This document shows positions 22,393 to 34,009 of a stretch of DNA of 46,301 nt, piece by piece. The position numbers and the translations under genes are program-made. The stretch is from assembly GCA_900291925.1 (NCBI GenBank), contig UWYS01000024.1, positions 1-46,301 of the forward strand, given 5' to 3'. The notes beneath the pieces are model-generated. The model worked only from the letters and a program-made list of their open reading frames with translations. It had not been told where the DNA came from and searched no databases. Position 1 is the first letter of the stretch. The number at the start of each line of letters is the position of its first letter. This stretch comes from Thecaphora thlaspeos (lineage: Eukaryota > Basidiomycota > Ustilaginomycetes > Urocystidales > Glomosporiaceae).

Positions 22393-22742
22393 CCTGGACG
22401 CCTTCTGAACAGCGGCGACAACTCGTGTGCAGAGGTGGCGAGGAGGATAGAGGAGGTGCAAGATGATAGCGTCCGACCAGGCAGCGAGGAGGGGATTGCT
22501 CAAGAGGACGGGAACGGATAGTTTAGATGTGAGTGGTGAGCAAGACGGTGCAAAGCACACAACACACACCCGCTGCAAGGTGGTTCTCTGCCGTGTTCGA
22601 CGAGAGCGTTAGCAGCGGCAGCCGTGGCAAACAAGGTGGCGGTTGGCCCGCGAAGAGAAAGGCGTCTGACGTCCGAAACGAGGATGGCCTGACCATGGCT
22701 GCTGCTGCTGCGTCAGAGATTCACGTCGAGTGTAGAGGCAGG

Positions 22743-22894
22743 ACAAAGGGTAGGATGGGAGGATGTTTCGCGTGGATGCAATTCGACTGAGGTCTAGGGC
22801 GGGCACCCGTCGAGATGCAGCGTTGCCTTTGAGATGGAGTGACAAAGGGAAGTTCTGGCCGAGGAGATGCGCAGTCTGACATGGGACAAAGGGT
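22743..22894. promoter_or_regulatory. Cluster of three pheromone-response-like elements upstream of STE6
   Basis: ACAAAGGGT (22743-22751), ACAAAGGGA (22842-22850) and ACAAAGGGT (22886-22894) lie 351-502 bp upstream of the STE6 start. ACAAAGGGA is the element bound by the HMG factor Prf1 in Ustilago maydis. All three are in the same orientation. Elsewhere in the window I found the eight-base core only singly (9769, 40433, 40873 and possibly a few missed). Confidence 0.6.
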
Positions 22895-22913
22895 CCTTCT
22901 GTGTGTGTGTGTG
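22895..22913 (+). repeat. TG dinucleotide microsatellite
   Basis: A short uninterrupted TG run lies directly beside the third pheromone-response-like element. Confidence 0.85.
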
Positions 22914-23114
22914 TGGACCCTTTTCCCTTTTCCCTTTCCTCGCACACGCGTGGGAGGTGTGGTGAGATATCGCTCGGCCGGATAAGATCGTGTCGGAGCC
23001 GATCCACAATGGCAGCTGGCCCAATGCCAGATGGCCCCGATCTAGGCAAGTTGAATTGCGTCCGAGAAGCACTGTCTGGAAGTGCAGAGGACCACACAAG
23101 AGGAAACTGAGCCG

Positions 23115-24773
23115 ACAGTGGCATCCACCTGCTGCCTTGATGCTGTTTGCTGGACTTGTGCCTGATGCAGGGCCAATTTCATCCCTTCCCCTCCTTCTTG
23201 CCACCACTGCCAGGGACCAGTCCCTGGAATGTCGAATCTGTGCTCCTTCCCCCCCAATGCTCTGCTGCAGCATTTGGTCAGGATCACCATCATCCCTGAT
23301 GGCCTGTCATTCTGTGCAGCAAATCAAATACTGTCCCCTTTCTGCCCTGACTTGAGTGGACCTGCCATGCCCCCAAGACTGGTGCAACAGAAAGGAGCCC
23401 CATCACCTTGACTCTGGTATTCTCCCACCCTATCCCCTCCAAACACTGTTAAACAATGCAATATTGCCCAACAGAAGGGACATGGACAGTGCCAATGTGA
23501 AAAATGCCACCTCCTGGTGTTGGAGGCTGTGCTGTGCCATTCCTTGCCAATGGCTGCAAAGCCAGGAGGACTTCCTTGCTGTACTGTAGCATGCAGCAAG
23601 AATCCTGGCTTGACAGCAAGGCATGCACTCTGCCTGTCCTTTGGGTGCACCACCTTCCCAAGCCTGTTTTTCTCAGTGCAGTCTTTCTATGACATGCTGA
23701 TCTTTTGGCCATACTATGATTGACCCAAAATGTCTTGTACTAGTCTCAACACCTCCAAGTTGGTACCACATGTAGATGCTGCTGCTGTGTCTTGAATCAT
23801 GGTCCATAGCTGGCTATTGTCATGCAGTGTGAAGACCATACACTGCTGTGGCCAGCTACAGTAACAAGGCACCATTGCAGCAGACCATGCTTGTATGTAC
23901 TGGCTTGCTGAAGCTGGAAACTTCCTTCAGCTACCATGCATTGGGGCATCCACTGCTAAAGACAATTGGTTCCAAGCCACACAACTGCTTGTGGACATGA
24001 CAGTCCTTGCATGGCTGGTGAGCAAGGTGGTTGTACCAATGTACAATGTGTTGTTTCATTTGCATGGGTCTCATGCAACAACTTCACACCTCCTGACAGT
24101 TGAGTGCAAAGCTTGACAACCATCAAAATGCCAAAGCAGGCAAAGACCATCTGAGCACACCTTCTGATGCAGACAAGCTATCAAAGTGGCATTGTACAGT
24201 ACCACCTGGGTGGAAGACGGTTTGAGTTGGAAGCCAGGAGGCTTCTGAACAGAAAGAAATCCAACAACAACCAGGATGCTTGCTGATGGTCAACTTCTAT
24301 GTACAGAGTTACAGTACTCTTCTTCACAGCCATGCCAGTCAGCTTGGGCAGGGTCTTTTTGCACTCTGCCAAAAGCCCATCAAGCCAGTTGGATGGCCCC
24401 ACCAAAATGCTGAGGCAAGGAGCAAAGAAGGGGCTTGACTGTTGCCACTGTTTCTGCTTGCTGTAAGTATGTACAGCTGACAGATGGATCTGGTGCTTGT
24501 ACTTAGTACATACAATGCCATCTTCCCCCTCCCTCAGCCCCTTGCAAGTCACATGGACTCCACCCATCCAACCAATCAACTGACTGACCAAACAACATCT
24601 TCCATACTCAAACTGTATCCACTTCAGGGTGTCTTGTTGAGCAGAAGCCTCTTGTCCAGATGCAGCCAGGTGCCTGAAACATATATGCTGCCCAACCCTT
24701 GCCCATTCCCCCCTTGCATCAAGCAGGCCTTGCAGATAGAGTACTGTACAGTATCAGCCACCAAAAAAAACCA
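23115..24773. mobile_element. CpG desert C: decayed transposon block
   Basis: Only two CG dinucleotides (23233 and 24218) occur in about 1.66 kb, while CG is frequent on both sides. No frame is open for a full protein. Plus-strand fragments such as LLQHLVRITIIPDGLSF (about 23260-23310) followed by AMPPRLVQQK are vaguely like the region before the catalytic core of hAT transposases. That is a weak resemblance, and the family stays unassigned. The right edge carries ACTAAC-GCGTTTCCCTGGGAA (24788-24808), resembling the start of the element at 10115. Confidence 0.6.
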
Positions 24774-27703
24774 CGTCCGTTTGCCCTACTAACGCGTTTC
24801 CCTGGGAATCCGGCCAAGAAATCTACTCGTCGGCCTTCCTCACCACCACCACCACCCTTGCCATCAGGCCAAAATGAAAATTGAGGAGCTCCTCCTTACG
24901 CATCGCCATAAAGGGCAGTTTCTATCACCCCGCCCGCCTCTGCCTGCCCTTCTGTCTGCCCTGCTTCTTGCACCCTCCCTCTGTCCTCTCTCTTGCCTTT
25001 TATGGCTTCCTCGTCCCATCCTCATAGTCTATCGTTCTGACGGACCCAGATAAGTTTATCAGCAGGCATGAACAGTTTGTCGACCTCATGGTTTCTTAAA
25101 GTCGTCATACAGTACAGTACAAGCGCTCTCGCCACAATGTGGACGAGATGATTGACCTCGTCTAGCCTGCACCGTCGCTGGCTCCCGCTCGTTCCGCTCC
25201 GGCACCAAGTAACTGTACCTCTTGCTGGTGTCGTCAGCGGTCTTTCCATATCGTGAGAACTCACACGTCCTCCGCATTACTGTATTTTGCTTGTATCCTC
25301 CCTTTGCCCAGCTAGTTTTGCTTGCTGTCTACTCCGACCTCCTTTCACTCTGGCAAGGAGGGTAGACATACAGAGTTAGATGTGCACGGCCTGCCTCGCT
25401 GTCGTACCTGCCTCGAAGCAGACGACGTTTGACAGTCCGTGTTTGCCGGCCTTGCTGTTGCCACTGCACTTTCAACCAAAGACAAAGGTACTATCCGCCC
25501 CTGAGAGGCACGCAGGGACGGACAGAGGGACGAGTCAGCGGTTAGGAACGCTCTTGAAATACTGCGCTCAGGTGCCTCCTCATCTGCCTTTGTCCCCGAT
25601 GCGTATCGAGGTCGAAACCATCCGACGCCGCTCACGTTTCAGGTACAGTACCAGCATCGATCTTGAAATCGTCCCCCCCTCTCTGTTCTTGTTCGGTCGT
25701 TATTACAGTACTGGTGCCGTACCTTTGTCTCTTCCGTGGTGTCGAATTCCCCTCGACCGTATGGTTCATCGACAGAATTTGACCTCCGGACAAGAGGAGA
25801 GGATCTGCGAACGGCTGAAGAACGCGCTCTGCCCTTCCTTGCTGTCGCGTAGAGAACGACTCTTGTCGACGCTCCCGCGTCGCGCTCTGCCACGCTGACT
25901 CCGTATGTACATCCATGTCCACCACTTGCTACAGTATCCCGTGGACGTCGAGTGGGGGCGGTACGAGTTGTCGCAACAACGTAAAACACCTCCCTTCCGA
26001 TTGCGGGGTAGCTGGAGCGAAAAGAGGTGGTCGCTTGACGACGATGTTTTGCCCCTCTTCCCAACCTCTACCTCTCTTACATCACATGGTGTTCTGGACG
26101 ACAGAACGCAAAGGATGTCGTGAAAGGCGGTTCCCGTTCCTCGTTCGTCTGGCTGCATATAAACACTTTGTTGCTCTTCTTCGGCACCCAACCTGGACCT
26201 AACTACTCACCACTGTATCAATGCAGGTTCTCCATCAACTGACTAGGTCCATCATCCTTTTCTAGGGACAGCAATCGAAGATCGCGGTCCATTCATGGAG
26301 AAAGAAGAACCTTGTGTAGTTACTCACTGTGCTCCACCACCACGTCTTGCCATCGCCATGATGTAGTGAGAGATACAGATACGACCCAAACGACCCAACG
26401 ACCTCACCAACTGCAATCGGCATGGGGACAAGCTACATATGCCGCAAACCTCGGTCGTAGCCCTTTCCACGACCATGTCTACCCATCTCCAGGTCAACGC
26501 CCGTTCCTATCCTCACCACAAACCACACGAGCAACGCCGAGATGGATGGATCTTGCTTGATAGACACAAAATAGCAACGTCCCCTCCTTACCTCTTCAAC
26601 GAACGTACATGCTGTATCAGCTAGAGATGGAAGAGATGGGTAAAGCGCAGAGAAGCGAGCCTTCTTAGGAGCAATAACAAGTGAAAACCTGGAACGCTGC
26701 CTGCTGTTCGCCACCATGCGAACCGTCGAAAGCCGAGTCGATGCTAGTAATAGTACAGAGTAGTACTGTACATACAGTAAGTACTCTGGCCTGCTCTCCG
26801 GAGATGCAGGAGCGTAGCCAACAATCTCGCTACAGTAGACGGACGACGCTCTGTGCTCGTCGCCGAACAAACGCAGTGAACCTTGTCCTATCCGCCTCGC
26901 GAGGAGACTGGGGCGGACGTACATAGCACGCCATGCTGGCATTGCCGAGTCACCGCGCCAGACCCCTCTCGCCATTCACAGAGTGGTCGTAGGTAGAGTC
27001 TAGACCAGCAGGACAGGTGGACGTCCAGCGGGTCAGCGTGCACACCGTGCGGGACCGAGCAAGACAGTCAGACGAGCGAGAGGGTAGAGGCAAAGGGAGG
27101 TGTACTGTAGCAGCTGGTCTCGATCGCCGCTGGCTGTAATTTCTTTCATAATTGAAAAAAAGTATTCTACCGGGATGGGGAGGGCAAGGCGAGAGAAGGG
27201 TATATTGGAACCGGGTGTGGCGATCCTAACAGCGTCGAAAGGTCGAGGATCGAGCGCCTCAGAGATCGCCTTCTAGTACAAGTGATGCGTGGGACGGCAA
27301 GAGATAGGGAGAGAAAAAAAACTAATACGCGACGCGAGGGGATGCTGGCGAGCCAGCGCTATCATAAGAAGAGGGCGCTTGAAAAACAAAGAAAAGATGT
27401 GGCGGGAGAGCGGCAGCAGCAGAAGCCGGATGCAGTGTGGGAAGTGACGGGCTCTACGCGAGAGAGAAGGTTCCGGATAGTAAAAGAACGTAGAAGATGC
27501 GCGATGCGATGGGTTGGCGGGGACAAGATACACGGATATTCAAGTTGAGTTGTGACGGGGACGACCGACGGCGAGGCTGCAGATGGTGATGACGGTGATC
27601 CGAAAGAAAAGTAAGAGAGGCTTCCACGATAGTCCTGATCGTGGCGTACTGAACGATCAACAAAACCGCAAAGGCAAAGGGGCAAGCAGCGCGTGCGTAG
27701 CGC
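24774..27703. other. About 2.9 kb without a supportable gene
   Basis: CG content is normal here. Open frames of 80-180 codons exist on both strands but overlap, lack domains and show no plausible intron structure. TACAGTA/TACTGTA motifs recur (25107-25124, 25642-25652, 25703, 26746-26785, 27112). The right end is the 3' flank of the cyclin gene. Confidence 0.45.
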
Positions 27704-29387
27704 TCAGGGCCTCCAGCAGGTGTAGGGATGCAGGTGCGAGTCGACGGTGACGGCAACCCGCTGCTGGTGCTGCTGATGCTGGTGGTGCGACGAGAGCGAG
27801 GCAGCGTAGGCGGCAGCCTTGGCCTGGGCGTGCTGATGGTAGCCGCCAGCGTAAGCAGCGTGACTCTTGTCCTTGGGCGAGGCGCAGTGCGGGTCCGAGC
27901 AGGGCGAGTAGGCCTCCTGCCAAGACGCGCTGTCCTCGTTAATGTCCGAGGGAGGCGTGTCGGGCGTGAGGCGGCCGCCGCTAGCGGCGGAACGGCGCGA
28001 GGCCGTCGGGCTCGGCGTCATGCGGCCGACGCTCCACTCGGGACAGGAGCTGGCAAAGGAGCTCGTCGACGACGACGCCACCGACGAGGCCGTCGGCGAG
28101 TTGGTGTAGGAGCGGTCGTGCTGAGGAGTCATCTGCTGGGCAGCCGAGAGCGGCATGCTGTGGGTCGGCGTAGTGTAGGGGCGGCTGCGGTCACGCAGGT
28201 TGGCGAGGAAAGGCTGCTGCAGGTTCTGGTGCGGGTACGGCCGCTGCACGTGGTGCCCGAGGTGACTCGAGTGTTGCCTGTCGTGGCGGAAGCTGGCGCT
28301 CTTGACCATGCTGACCGATGACGGAGCCGAAGCACTGACGCTGGCGCACGCGGCCGCGGACGAGGCGAGACCGGCAGAGGCAGCGTGTGGCAGGTAGCCC
28401 GAGAAGCTAGCGCGGGCGCTGAAGGCGGTCGCAGCCGGGTTGCTTCGTCGCATCGAGGCGGCGCTGCTGCTTCGGTGCGGTCCGGCCATTGAGTCGGACA
28501 GAGGCGAGTCAAAACCAGCACTGGCGATGGAGAATCGGCGAGGATCGGCGGCGGTGGCGGCGACGGCGTACGTCTCGTCGCAAGGGGCACTGGGCGGCGG
28601 CGTCTGGACCAGCGACGAGGGTAGGCTGCCCTCGGGCGCAGTGACGACGCGGCCAAGGTCGAGGTCGTGGACAAAGGCGTCGAGCAGCTCGGGCTCGACA
28701 TTGACCTTGTAGCCAAGGTAGCCGAAGAGCTCGCGCTCCATCTGGTTGATCTCGCGCAGGCTGAAGAGGCCCTGGCCAACAATGACCCAGCTCTTGTTGC
28801 TGTAGGTGTCGTCGCAGCTGCTCTTGCTGGCGAGCATGAGGGCCGAGATGAAGAGGCGGTGGCCCGACGACCCTCGTGCGGCAGGAAAGCGTGACTTCAA
28901 GCGCTTGAGCAAGTAGAGGGCCTGGTGGGTGACAAAGACGGGAAGCCTGGTGCGGTAGAGAGCGTAGGCGATGAACTCGGCGAGCCTGGGGGTGGGCTTG
29001 CCCGACGAGGTGAGGGCGCTGACCCCGGGCCCGGTGGCGTCGAGGGGGCAAGCAAAGAGAGTCTTGATGACCTTTTCGCAAAGAATCGCCGTGTCTGTAG
29101 GATGACGCAGTAGGAAGGGGGAGGAGGAAAACATCAGCGCCGGGCTCGAGAGACTCGGGCTCGGATCGTGTGTTGGCTCGTCAGACGGTGTGTCACCTAC
29201 CTCGGTGACCGAAGAAGGGGTCAGCGTTCTCGCTGCGCTGCGATCGTCGCGAGGATGATGACGACGACGACGACGACGAAGCCTGAGCGGCAGTGGCGGC
29301 GGCTTCGACCTTTGTCGCGGCGTGGTGCTGCTGCTGCTGGCTGTAGCCAGAGGAGATCAAGGAAGTGCTAGTGGCTACGGTTGCCAT
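27704..29387 (-). CDS. PCL/Pho85-type cyclin
   Basis: Two exons (29387-29201 and 29094-27704), with a 106-bp intron (GAG|GTAGGT ... CCTACAG), give 525 residues. The start context is CAAAATGGC. Residues 1-62 are low complexity, with a polyserine run from a GAC/TCG repeat. The cyclin box spans about 99-209 and includes AEFIAYALYRTRLP, THQALYLLKRLKSRFP, HRLFISALMLASK, YSNKSWVIVGQGLFSLREIN and MERELFGYLGYKVNV. This wording is that of the fungal PCL1/PCL2 family, whose members activate the Pho85 kinase at the G1/S transition and in polarity. The C-terminal 300 residues are Ser/Ala/His-rich and presumably disordered. They contain SP/TP sites (for example RMTPSPT and LTPDTPPSD) that could be kinase targets. 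The exact PCL subtype cannot be told. Confidence 0.88.
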
Positions 29388-31596
29388 TTTGACCGATGAT
29401 AATGCCGAAGTTTGGGAGTAGGGTGGAGCGGAAGAATGCTTTTGAAGGGTGAAAGATCAAAAAGAGACTAAGATGATGACTGTGAGATCCACGTGCGGGT
29501 GTCTAGAGCAAGGAAATACAGGCTGCCGAGAGAGGAGGTGAAAGATGCGGCTGTAAAGTGAGATGGAGGTGATGCTGCTATTGTGGGAGAAGTTGTCGAC
29601 GCCAAGCTAATGGGGCGACACTGATGTGGAAGATGCCGAAGGCTCAAGGTCCGGAATGGTGGCGGGGGGGCGGTGGCGCAGGGCGAGAGCAAGAGCGACC
29701 GGGATGATGTGTAAAGGTGTTGAAAGGGAGAGGAGGATGAAGGAGGACCTAGGTGAGGATGCTGGTGATGGCGACGGTGAAAGCAGCAGAGGAAGGCGAC
29801 GGAGGGCAGTGTGTGGGTTAAGGAAAATGGAGGAAGGTCGAAAGGGCCAGGAAGGATTTATCTATATGAAGAGCGGGGAGAGACGAGGTCCCGGCTGGTC
29901 TGGTCTGGGCTGGTCTGGGCTGGGCAGGTTGGCCGGTCGTGTCCGATGGCCGGGCGTTGCGACCGGGCGAGACCTGAGGCTGGGAAAGGTGGAAGGTGTC
30001 CAGACGAGAGAGGGCAGAGAGCGAGGGGACAGAGGGCGCTGCGACAGCGGGTGGCTTCACCAGAGTTACAGCCAGCCAGGCAGGAGTGCTGGCAGGCAGG
30101 CGCAGGGGCGACCAGGCTGGAGCAGGCAGTTCAGGACGTTTTACGGGTGCATGTCGCAGGAGCGGACTACGGCGAGCGAGCCTCTCCTCGCTTGCAAGCG
30201 CCCAGCATTGTCCCTTCAAACCAGCCACTCCACCGCAACGGGGCAGCGGCAGGGCGGACAACAGCCAGGCCAGCAAGCGGTTGCCGACGGCGACGCCGAC
30301 GCCGACCGGAACAGCCGAGACGACAGCGGTCCAGGTCCGCAGCCTAGCGAAAGCATGCTTGGCCCTGGGTGAGTCAGCTCTGCGGGCGCATAGGCCCCTG
30401 CCTCCCGGGCCTGCGCCGCAAAACCGGGGGGGTGCAACCCCTCTCGAGTAAGGGCTAGGCTCTGTCTCAATGGGGAAGTCGAGCGTGTCCGCATGGCCCA
30501 GGTCCTGCTCCCCGTCTCAGCCGAGTCTTAGACCCAAATCTGCCCACTGAATTGGCTGCATCAAATGTCTGTTCGCAACCAGCCGCCGCGGGATTCCCCA
30601 GCCCTACCCTACTACTGTACGTAGCCTGCTTGTAGGTGTAAGTAGGAGAAATAAAGGGCCGCACAAGGAAGCCCGCGCAGGGGGACGAGAGCGAGACCCA
30701 GCTGATGGGCCGGGGCTAGCACTGTTGCAGCCGCCCGCCTGCCCGCTGCTGCTGGGCTGACCTGCTCTGTGGGAGGGTCGAAGCCAGCCACAAAGCAGGG
30801 CTGGCACCCCTAAGCCTAACCCTCTGCGCTCAACAGCCGCGCCCTTTTCTCAGCTTCCTTCCCTTTTAGGCCCTCGCTCGCTCGCCCCATCTGGCAGAGT
30901 ACGCAGCCTGTCCACAGCCGTGCATTGGCGCCTGCTTCCTCTCGTCTGCCTGCTCCCTTGGCCAAGGGGAGACCTTGCTGCGCCGCTGGGCTGGTTGGGA
31001 AGCGCCTGGAGCTCGCTCTTTTTTCCCTGTTGGCGAGCTGGAGTGGAAATTTCGATATCGCTTGAGCGAGGCGGCTTCGCGGCGCCTTGCCCGCTGATTG
31101 TTAGCCCCGTCATCGTCGTCGTCATCACCACCGTCAGCGCGACCAGACACCTCTAGGGCTGCCGTGTCACAGAGCCTACTGTAGCAAGAGGGAGATTCAC
31201 GTCGGTAGCCGCGGGGGCTCGCCAAGACTTGCTCACCACCAAGCGCTCGGACCTTGACCGTTTTGGGAGTCCTCTGCGATGAGAAGTCCCTCGCTGCCTG
31301 GCGGGTAGCGCGAGTCCAACACCATCTTCGTCCCTCCGTTCCGGCCGCGGGTCGTGGGTACACTTAGATTGCAGAGCACAGCCTAGAGCTTTGTCCTAGC
31401 GTTGAAGCTTTGGACGCGATACTGGATGTAAAGACCTTCGCTAGCCCCTAGGGAACGAGCTAAGTACTTAGATGATGGGATAGGCGATGGTGGGGGGGGG
31501 GGGGCGGGGGGGGCGCTTGATGATGTCTCGAAAGTCGATGACGAAGTGCGACGTTACACTGTCAGCAACACTCGATGATGGCGGCGCTGAAGCTAC
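29388..31596. other. Upstream flank of the cyclin gene and intergenic DNA
   Basis: The first few hundred bases should hold the cyclin promoter; no MluI-type ACGCGT box was seen in 29388-30400. GGTCTGG-type iterations lie at 29895-29935. A run of 13 G, then C, then 8 G lies at 31492-31513. Open frames on both strands are compositionally biased and carry no domain. No gene called. Confidence 0.45.
31492..31513 (+). repeat. Long G homopolymer (13 G, C, 8 G)
   Basis: G13-C-G8 lies 84 bp outside the left inverted repeat of the pogo-type element. The tract could form a quadruplex, and its exact length is prone to sequencing error. Confidence 0.9.
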
Positions 31597-33934
31597 ATAA
31601 CGTGATGCACGTAGAAGCCGGATACGTGTAGACCTCGGATGCTCTGCGAGGTGCTTTTGGGATGGTGTCAGTACCTTGCAATGATGGCCTGCTCACCGTA
31701 CACAGTCGCAGGATGCTTCAAATGGGTGTTGTATGACTTGGTTGATGGAGCACTACCAGCTGCGCCAAAGACTTGGCCCGGGGACTGCTCCGTCGAGGTG
31801 ATCAACGCCCAAACCGCCCAAACCGCGCCAGACGAGCATCTGCGTGTTGATGGCGTCGACATCAATGCCATCCAGCGCCGTAGGCCAGAGGAGTGGATCG
31901 ATGGCAGCCTCAGAGAGGTAGTTGTCATTGCTGGCTGCCATCTGGGCCCGCTCTTTGCCCTTGGTGAGCTTGGGAGGTGCCGGCGTCGACGCCACTGACC
32001 CCGGATCTGCATCCACCTCGCCATCCGACGTCTCTGGGTCGTCCTTACTTGCCTTTGCTGCCGCCAGAGCGGCTGCAGCTGCCTCGGCCTGCTTGTCCTT
32101 TGCCGCTGCCTCCCGTGCCACCTTCTGAAGCCGTGCTGCCTCCTTCTTCTGGACTACCCGCTCGAGATCCTCCGCCCTCACCGACAGCTCTGCCCGCAGC
32201 GCCATTGGCTCCTTGCTCAGGCACTTGCGATCGCCTGGGAGTGGGTTCCGCTTGGTCGGCGCACTTGCCCAGCGCACAACCTCGAGCCGCTCGTAGATCC
32301 GCGCGTTGTTGTCCCTACCGTCGTAGGCGTTGGTGAGCTTCCGGCGAAGGTGGGCCTGCTCGCGTGGCGTGCCGGCATTGATTAAGCGATCCAGCATGCT
32401 CTGGAAGCGGGTCCGGCTTGATGGCGTTGTGAAGTCTTCCGGGATGACTGGCGGCGGCGTCTGTCAAAGCTCTTTGTTGGGGCGGTACCCAGGCAGGCGG
32501 ACAAGGACCTTTGTGGCGTCGGGATAGTTGGTCATGCCGCAGTCCTGGAAGGCTTTCCGAACCGCTCGTGGTGTGATCGTTGCCGCGCGCGCCTTGACGT
32601 ACATGTTGACGAACATGACTCAAGTGATCTTGTCCGCCTGCATGCCAAGCTCCAATACCAGATTGCGGTACGCCATCGTGACGGGGCCGAAGATGCTGAC
32701 GTCGAGAGGCTGCATCAAGTGCGTGCTGTGCGGAGGAAGGCAGACAGGGACAATCTTGCGGGACCAACAACCTGAAAGGAACTCGACCGATACGTGGGAG
32801 GAGTGGCCATCAAGCACCAGGAACCGCCAGTCCTCCGGATTGCGCTACGTGGGCGGATCAAAGACATGCTCGAGCCAGAGCAACGCCAGATCGCACGACG
32901 TCCACCCGTTGGGCGAGACGCCAAAGGCCCAGTCCGCCTCGACGCCGACGAGCCGCCTCTGGTCCCCGAGCAGGTGCCAGGTGCCTTTGAAGATGATCAT
33001 CGGCGCCGGCACCTGCCCTCCTGAGCCAATGCATTCGATCACGGTGGTGCTCTCCCTGGTGCCAGCGTGTGCCTTGAAGCAACGCTCCTTTGGCCCTGCC
33101 GGCACCACCACCCCCATCATGAATCCCGTCTCATCCATGTTGAAGATCGTGTCGTTCCGGATGCTGTACTCACATATCTTGGCCTCGAGCCCTGCAAACC
33201 ACTCCCGTAAACCCTCCACCGTGACCGCCTTGAGCCGAGAGTTGTCAAGGCAGCGTGAGAAGCGGCTCTTGAGGTCAGGATGGCGGATCAGGAAGCCTCG
33301 AAGCTACCCTTTGCCAAGCTGCCGGCGCTGGCGGTGTCCGTTCTCTGCTGGCTGCATGATGGTCTCGGCGAGGTCGTGTACACTGGCGGCGGTGAGAGGG
33401 AAGCCGCACGATGCGCAACGGGTGATGTGGCTGGCTAAGGCGGCCTCAGCGGCAGGTGAAAGTGACTGGAGGTGCTCGTGGGACTTGATGTTCGATACGC
33501 GGCCTTTCAGCCTGTCGTGCAACGTTTGAGGCGCGATGGAGTTGGCTCTGGCAGCGGCGACGGCGCTGGTGTGCACGCCATTGGCCAGCTGCCGCATGGC
33601 GTGCTTGATCCTAACCTCCCGCTCTTGCCTTTGGCGGGCTGCCTCAACGCTAGTCGACTTGCGGCGGGGAGAGACCTGCGACGTGGCATCGAGATGGTGG
33701 GATGGCAGCGGGTGGCGTGGCGGCAAAGAGAGTGACGCAGCAAGATAGGAAGCAGGTGTGGCGTGTAGAGGCGGTCTTGGCGGTGCTGCAGATGGTGTTG
33801 TAGGTGCTGCAGGCCATCTGACGAAGGAGCTGGAGGTGATCACGGTGCAGGGAGGTGGTGGTGGGAAGGCAAAAAAGGCAGGCGGTCCGCATCCAACGAG
33901 TACACGCGTCCGGGGTCTACGCCGATCACGTTAT
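31597..33934 (-). mobile_element. Pogo/Fot1-type DNA transposon with 34-bp terminal inverted repeats
   Basis: The left end 31597-31630 and the reverse complement of the right end 33901-33934 match at 27 of 34 positions; both begin ATAACGTGAT and end CGTGTA. The element is about 2.34 kb and its transposase is on the minus strand. Fot1/pogo elements duplicate a TA on insertion. A TA lies one base outside the left end as drawn, and TA also overlaps the right end, so the exact border is uncertain by a base or two. CG content is normal, so this copy is younger or less methylated than the decayed blocks. Confidence 0.85.
31753..33843 (-). pseudogene. Pogo-type transposase interrupted by four stop codons
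   Basis: One frame of 697 codons runs from ATG-equivalent 33843 to the stop at 31753 without any frameshift. It is broken only by TAG 33304, TAG 32845, TGA 32620 and TGA 32464. An N-terminal helix-turn-helix region (ANSIAPQTLHDRLKGRVSN) is followed by a CENP-B/Tc5-like domain (HDLAETIMQP ... FLIRHPDLKSRFSR). The DDE domain follows with FNMDETGFMMG, ESTTVIECIGSGGQVPAPMI, VLDGHSSHVS and THLMQPLDVSIFGP, so all three catalytic Asp are present. The C-terminus is Ala/Lys-rich and coiled-coil-like (about 32080-32160). Each stop is one transition away from Trp, or from Gln/Arg. The first falls where the family has the conserved Trp of GKGW-L-FLIRHP. It is probably inactive unless the stops are sequence artefacts. 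Confidence 0.85.
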
Positions 33935-33985
33935 ACGACTTCTTGCTTGTGTCTCTTTTGTAGTCGAACAATAAAGTATGGGAAT

Positions 33986-34009
33986 TGATAAAACAACCGC
34001 CTTATCAAT
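33986..34009. repeat. Short hairpin TTGATAA/TTATCAA between two transposable elements
   Basis: TTGATAA and TTATCAA, separated by about ten bases, form a perfect seven-base inverted repeat immediately left of the 739-bp element. It may be a residue of an end structure. The sequence also reads as two GATAA boxes. Confidence 0.5.
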
